In this document: in pieces, positions 8,112 to 10,922 of the stretch
Numbering within the stretch: position 1 is the stretch's first letter
Layout of the letters: every line of letters starts with the position of its first letter
NCBI GenBank assembly: GCA_005793025.1
Contig: SXQI01000206.1
Location: forward strand, 1 to 10,922
Reading direction: 5' to 3'
Length of the DNA stretch: 10,922 bases
Source of the DNA: Verrucomicrobiales bacterium
GTDB lineage: Bacteria > Verrucomicrobiota > Verrucomicrobiia > Limisphaerales > SXQI01
Made by a program: the position numbers and the translations under genes
Notes under the pieces: generated by a model
Seen by the model: the letters and a program-made list of their open reading frames with translations, nothing else
Told to the model about the DNA's origin: nothing
The model's database searches: none

Positions 8112-9188
8112 ATGATTCGAAACATTATCTTCGACTGGTCTGGAACTTTGGTCGATGACCTGCCAGCGGTCTGGCAGGCCACAAACCATGTATTTCGTTC
8201 GGCTGGAATTCCCGAGATCACACTCGAAAGATTTCGCGCTGAATTCAGCCTTCCATTCAAAGATTTTTACGACCGATTCCTCCCAGGCTTTTCCCCTGCA
8301 CAATTGGAGAAGTGGTTTCGAGAAGAATTTAACAAGGCAAAACATTCCGTCGCCGCGTTACCTTATGCGCTGGAGTTTCTACTTGTCTGCAAATCGAGGA
8401 GTATAAAAACTTTCGTCCTTAGCTCCGTTCTTCCGGATGCATACGTCGCTCAAGCAAAGGCCGCTGGTTTTGATGACTTAATTCATAGGTCGTATGCGGG
8501 GGTTGTAGATAAACGATTGGCGATTGGCCCATTGATGATCGAGCATCAGCTAAAACCCGAAGAAACATTGTTCATAGGGGATATGCAGCACGACATCGAA
8601 ACTGCCAAGGTAGGGGGAGTTTATTCCTGTGGCCTACTCACGGGTTACAACTCGCTCCCTCAATTGCACGATTCTGCACCTGACCTCCTCTGCCATAACC
8701 TTCGTGAGCTCATCAGTGTGCTCGATGCCCGAAACTGGGTTATCACCCCGATTCCTGAGCGCAATTCCAAACCTGATAATAACCGCCCCATCACCACGGT
8801 TGGTGGACTTATATTCAATGGCTCAAAGCAGGTGTTGATGATTCAGACGCATAAATGGTCGAATCTTTGGGGGATTCCTGGTGGAAAGGTGGAATATGGG
8901 GAACCTTCAATCGACGCACTGATCCGGGAGATATTTGAGGAGACAAATCTTAAAGTTAAAGGGATCAGATTTGTGCTCGTTCAGGATTGTGTTAAATCCA
9001 AAGAGTTCCATCGAGAAGCACATTTCATTTTGCTCAATTACACTTGTGAGGTGGATGGATCTTCCGAGGTAACCCTTAACCACGAAGCGCAAACTTCTCG
9101 ATGGGTTGGAGTATCCGAAGCCCTCAGCCTGCCCATAAACCAACCCACCCGACTGCTTCTTGAAGCTGTTATTCGGAACCCGAGTTAA
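8112..9188 (+). CDS. HAD phosphatase-like and Nudix hydrolase fusion, possible dihydroneopterin phosphate hydrolase
   Basis: The 358-residue protein joins two hydrolase domains. The HAD domain (1 to about 205) has motif I DWSGT with nucleophile D8, an alpha-helical cap around 15-85, motif II S104 at the end of strand VLSS, motif III K134 and motif IV GDMQHD with D157 and D161. Residue 10 is Ser where phosphatases usually have the acid-base Asp. After a linker, the Nudix domain (about 225-355) has a box from G258 to L280: E264, R272, E273, E276 and E277 are in place, with N279 where Gly is usual. No signal peptide or membrane segment is seen, so it should be cytoplasmic. The stop codon is one base before the folB ATG. 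Known folate routes need a Nudix pyrophosphohydrolase and a phosphatase just before FolB, so a combined function on dihydroneopterin triphosphate is the leading inference. A housekeeping nucleotide hydrolase is the alternative. Domains are clear; substrate is not. Confidence 0.9.
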   Translation: MIRNIIFDWSGTLVDDLPAVWQATNHVFRSAGIPEITLERFRAEFSLPFKDFYDRFLPGFSPAQLEKWFREEFNKAKHSVAALPYALEFLLVCKSRSIKTFVLSSVLPDAYVAQAKAAGFDDLIHRSYAGVVDKRLAIGPLMIEHQLKPEETLFIGDMQHDIETAKVGGVYSCGLLTGYNSLPQLHDSAPDLLCHNLRELISVLDARNWVITPIPERNSKPDNNRPITTVGGLIFNGSKQVLMIQTHKWSNLWGIPGGKVEYGEPSIDALIREIFEETNLKVKGIRFVLVQDCVKSKEFHREAHFILLNYTCEVDGSSEVTLNHEAQTSRWVGVSEALSLPINQPTRLLLEAVIRNPS

Positions 9189-9189
9189 T

Positions 9190-9540
9190 ATGGACAGCAT
9201 CCGGATTCAGGATTTAGAAGTGCACTATCGGGTAGGGGTTCCAAAGGAGGAACGGTCACAAACTCAGAAACTTTTGCTGACGGTGGAGCTGGAGTTGGAC
9301 TTTACGAGTGCCGCAGAATCCGATGATTTAACGCAAACAATTAATTACTACGATGTGACCCAACAGTTATTGAGTTTCGGGGTGGATCGCGAGTGGAAAT
9401 TGATTGAAAAGCTCGCTGCGGATATTGCGATCAAACTTTTGCAAGATCACCGCCCCTTGCGCGTCACGGTGCAGGTTAAGAAGTTCATCATTCCTGAGGC
9501 TCGTTATGTTTCCGTGACCACAACGCGTCCGGTAAAATGA
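9190..9540 (+). CDS. folB: Dihydroneopterin aldolase
   Basis: FolB cleaves 7,8-dihydroneopterin to 6-hydroxymethyl-dihydropterin and glycolaldehyde in folate synthesis; the family forms octamers of T-fold subunits. The 116-residue protein aligns with E. coli FolB without gaps at its N-terminus: GV at 16-17, E21, QKL at 26-28, DD at 45-46 and Y53 in NYYDV, near the expected catalytic tyrosine. E73 in LIEKLA matches the pterin-anchoring glutamate, and K98 in VKKF sits where the catalytic lysine is expected, with Phe in place of the usual following Pro. The ATG at 9190 is chosen over one 30 bases upstream because it matches the family N-terminus and sits one base after the previous stop (TAATATG), suggesting translational coupling. 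A FolX-type epimerase is the main alternative but is less likely. Confidence 0.9.
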   Translation: MDSIRIQDLEVHYRVGVPKEERSQTQKLLLTVELELDFTSAAESDDLTQTINYYDVTQQLLSFGVDREWKLIEKLAADIAIKLLQDHRPLRVTVQVKKFIIPEARYVSVTTTRPVK

Positions 9541-9567
9541 GATCCCTCCGTGTGCACGGAGGGATCT
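9540..9567. terminator. Stem-loop between convergent folB and ndk, probable bidirectional terminator
   Basis: A perfect 13-bp inverted repeat runs from 9540-9552 to 9555-9567, with CCCTCCGTG on the left arm and CACGGAGGG on the right. The folded RNA would have a GC-rich stem and a loop of about four bases. It begins at the last base of the folB stop codon and lies 33 bases beyond the ndk stop. Tails are poor in U: the plus side reads GATCGTTTGG and the minus side CATTTTACC, so termination could be stronger on the minus strand or need other factors. Confidence 0.7.
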
Positions 9568-9600
9568 GATCGTTTGGAAAAAAGAAGGACGCAGGAAAGG

Positions 9601-10773
9601 TCAGGCCTTTGAGTAGAATTCTTCCACGATTTTTCGGAAGTTATTCTCAGCAACGTTTACGATGCCAATCTCTCGCACTGCCGCTTCTGGAGCGTCGCTT
9701 GCGTGTGCGGCGTTAACCATAATGGTTTGACCAAATTCACGTCGAATCGAACCCGGAGGGGCCTTGGAGGGATCTGTTGGCCCGAGGACGTCACGGATTT
9801 TTCGCACTGCCTCTGGTCCTTCATAAACTAGCGCGATGCATTTCTCCGTCCCGGGTTGCTTCATCAATGTATCGTCACACTCGCGAGCCGTCCTTCCGGA
9901 CATGAAACGAATGATGTTATCGAATTGGTCATCTCCATAAAGAGGGCAGAGGAGTTGGCCTAATTGCTTAACTTCCGCAGCAGGCAACGAGAAACCGAGT
10001 TCCTTCTCCAAAGCGGATTTTGCTTTGCCGCCGACGACATCAACCAGTTTCGTCCGCAGAATTTCCTTAACGGGTCCGTAGAATTCGACCGCTTGAGCCA
10101 CGCTCATTCTGTGGACTTTAATCCCCACGATGTAGAGTCCGGTGCGAGAGAAAAAGTCGATGACGTTTCCAGGGCGCCCTGTGGGAAACCGGAAATTATC
10201 GGGTTTAATGAGCACTAAGGTTCGTTGAACAGGTTCAGAACCAGCATAGGCAATGACATTATCGAGAACGCCACCGTCTTGATCGGAATAGCTCGCCCAT
10301 AACTTCGCTTTCGCTTCAGCTTCCTCTGCATTTGGAGCAGCTAGCACCGCTGGTTCGAAATAGCGAACGTTTTCAGATTCATCCAAGATCAGATCACCGT
10401 AGGTATCGCGAATGGTCTCTCCTCCGTTTCGATCCGCGCTGATGTTTCCCACGACGCCGCGAATTTTTCTCACTGCATCTTCTCCTTTAAACAACAGCAT
10501 CATCACGCGCCGACGGCTGCCTGTTTTTGGGTCGGGGGAGAGGTTCTGAAGAATGTAATCCCGGATCAGTTCTTGAATATGACGATCCTGAGGATCATTC
10601 GCAGAGACAATGGCTTCTGAGTATTCCTTCACGAGCTGTTGGCTCGGAGCGAACATTCGGGCCCCGACGAGATCTAGGCCAGTGCGAGTGATGAGCCGAG
10701 CTAGGATTCCCCCGGTGCGTGATTTATGCAGGGAGTAGGGAGTAACGATGACGTATGCTAATTCTTGTGACAT
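9601..10773 (-). CDS. ndk: Tandem-domain nucleoside-diphosphate kinase
   Basis: NDK moves the gamma phosphate between nucleoside tri- and diphosphates through a phosphohistidine. This 390-residue protein is more than twice the usual 135-150 and holds two NDK-like halves. In the C-terminal half (about 182-375), LVLIKPD gives K190, AVRKIRDVLG gives R327, GPTDP gives T333, SIRREFG gives R344, and NAAHASD gives N354 and the phospho-acceptor H357. All active-site positions I could check are present. About 55 extra residues lie between FYG (231-233) and VYEGPEAV (316-323). The N-terminal half (about 4-145) repeats RTGLDLVG and EDAVRKIRGVVG but has T11 at the lysine position and, by my alignment, N135 at the histidine position, so it is probably inactive. 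The gene converges on folB and is monocistronic in view. No good Shine-Dalgarno precedes the ATG at 10771-10773. Confidence 0.88.
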   Translation of the reverse strand: MSQELAYVIVTPYSLHKSRTGGILARLITRTGLDLVGARMFAPSQQLVKEYSEAIVSANDPQDRHIQELIRDYILQNLSPDPKTGSRRRVMMLLFKGEDAVRKIRGVVGNISADRNGGETIRDTYGDLILDESENVRYFEPAVLAAPNAEEAEAKAKLWASYSDQDGGVLDNVIAYAGSEPVQRTLVLIKPDNFRFPTGRPGNVIDFFSRTGLYIVGIKVHRMSVAQAVEFYGPVKEILRTKLVDVVGGKAKSALEKELGFSLPAAEVKQLGQLLCPLYGDDQFDNIIRFMSGRTARECDDTLMKQPGTEKCIALVYEGPEAVRKIRDVLGPTDPSKAPPGSIRREFGQTIMVNAAHASDAPEAAVREIGIVNVAENNFRKIVEEFYSKA

Positions 10774-10922
10774 ATCAATTAATCAGGGCCGCAGGGTCGC
10801 TATCAGATCTTGGATTTTGCAAACAAACAGGTTCGGGCGGTTGTCGCCTCTTTAGGCTAAACACCACCATCCTATCACAACTCTATCAAAGGCAAGAATC
10901 ATATCCTTGAGAAAAACCGCGA
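10774..10922. other. Non-coding region upstream of ndk
   Basis: These 149 bases contain no supported gene. They should carry the ndk promoter on the minus strand; TTGCCT and TAGGAT elements 15 bases apart occur there, but the spacing is short and I do not rely on them. A weak 4-bp GGCG/CGCC hairpin lies within the minus-strand GGCGACAACCGCC. Nothing else stood out. Confidence 0.4.

Noticed and set aside
8159..8178. Perfect 8-bp hairpin with a CGGT loop early in the HAD-Nudix gene
   Set aside because: About one such hairpin is expected by chance in a window of this size, and it lies within conserved-looking coding sequence.
8112..8740. Phosphonoacetaldehyde hydrolase (PhnX) as identity of the HAD domain
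   Set aside because: DWSGT is close to the PhnX DWAGT, but I could not find its catalytic cap lysine motif, and the Nudix fusion and folB neighbour do not suggest phosphonate use.
9160..9189. Upstream start for folB adding ten residues
   Set aside because: The extra residues overlap the end of the HAD-Nudix gene in another frame and do not resemble FolB; the ATG at 9190 matches the family N-terminus.

Overview
The window holds six complete genes and one gene cut by the left edge, with no mobile element, CRISPR array, tRNA or rRNA that I could see. It reads as ordinary bacterial chromosome with tightly packed metabolic genes. Most starts lack a clear Shine-Dalgarno sequence. The tandem nucleoside-diphosphate kinase, the DWSGT-type HAD domain and the Spinster-like transporter suggest Verrucomicrobiota or a near relative. 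That placement rests on my recall of these families, not on a search, so treat it as moderate confidence.

Left part, minus strand (1-1734): thiG (thiazole synthase of thiamine biosynthesis) reads leftwards into an MFS transporter gene that runs off the window. A short divergent intergenic region (1735-1895) separates thiG from the glt genes and carries dyad symmetries that could serve as regulatory sites or leader structure.

Middle, plus strand (1896-9540): gltB and gltD encode the large and small subunits of bacterial glutamate synthase. They are followed after 34 bases by a gene for a HAD-Nudix fusion protein, and then, after a single base, by folB (dihydroneopterin aldolase). The gaps are 65, 34 and 1 bases, so this may be one transcription unit. 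It ends in a 13-bp perfect stem-loop that also lies beyond the 3' end of the converging ndk gene.

Right part, minus strand (9601-10773): a 390-residue nucleoside-diphosphate kinase with two NDK-like halves. The C-terminal half keeps the catalytic residues; the N-terminal half appears to have lost the active-site histidine and lysine.

The most interesting point is the HAD-Nudix fusion coupled to folB. In folate synthesis, dihydroneopterin triphosphate must lose pyrophosphate (a Nudix enzyme in known cases) and then the remaining phosphate (a phosphatase that is poorly defined in most bacteria) before FolB acts. One polypeptide with a Nudix and a HAD domain, translated just ahead of FolB, would supply both steps. 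This is an inference from domain content and gene order.
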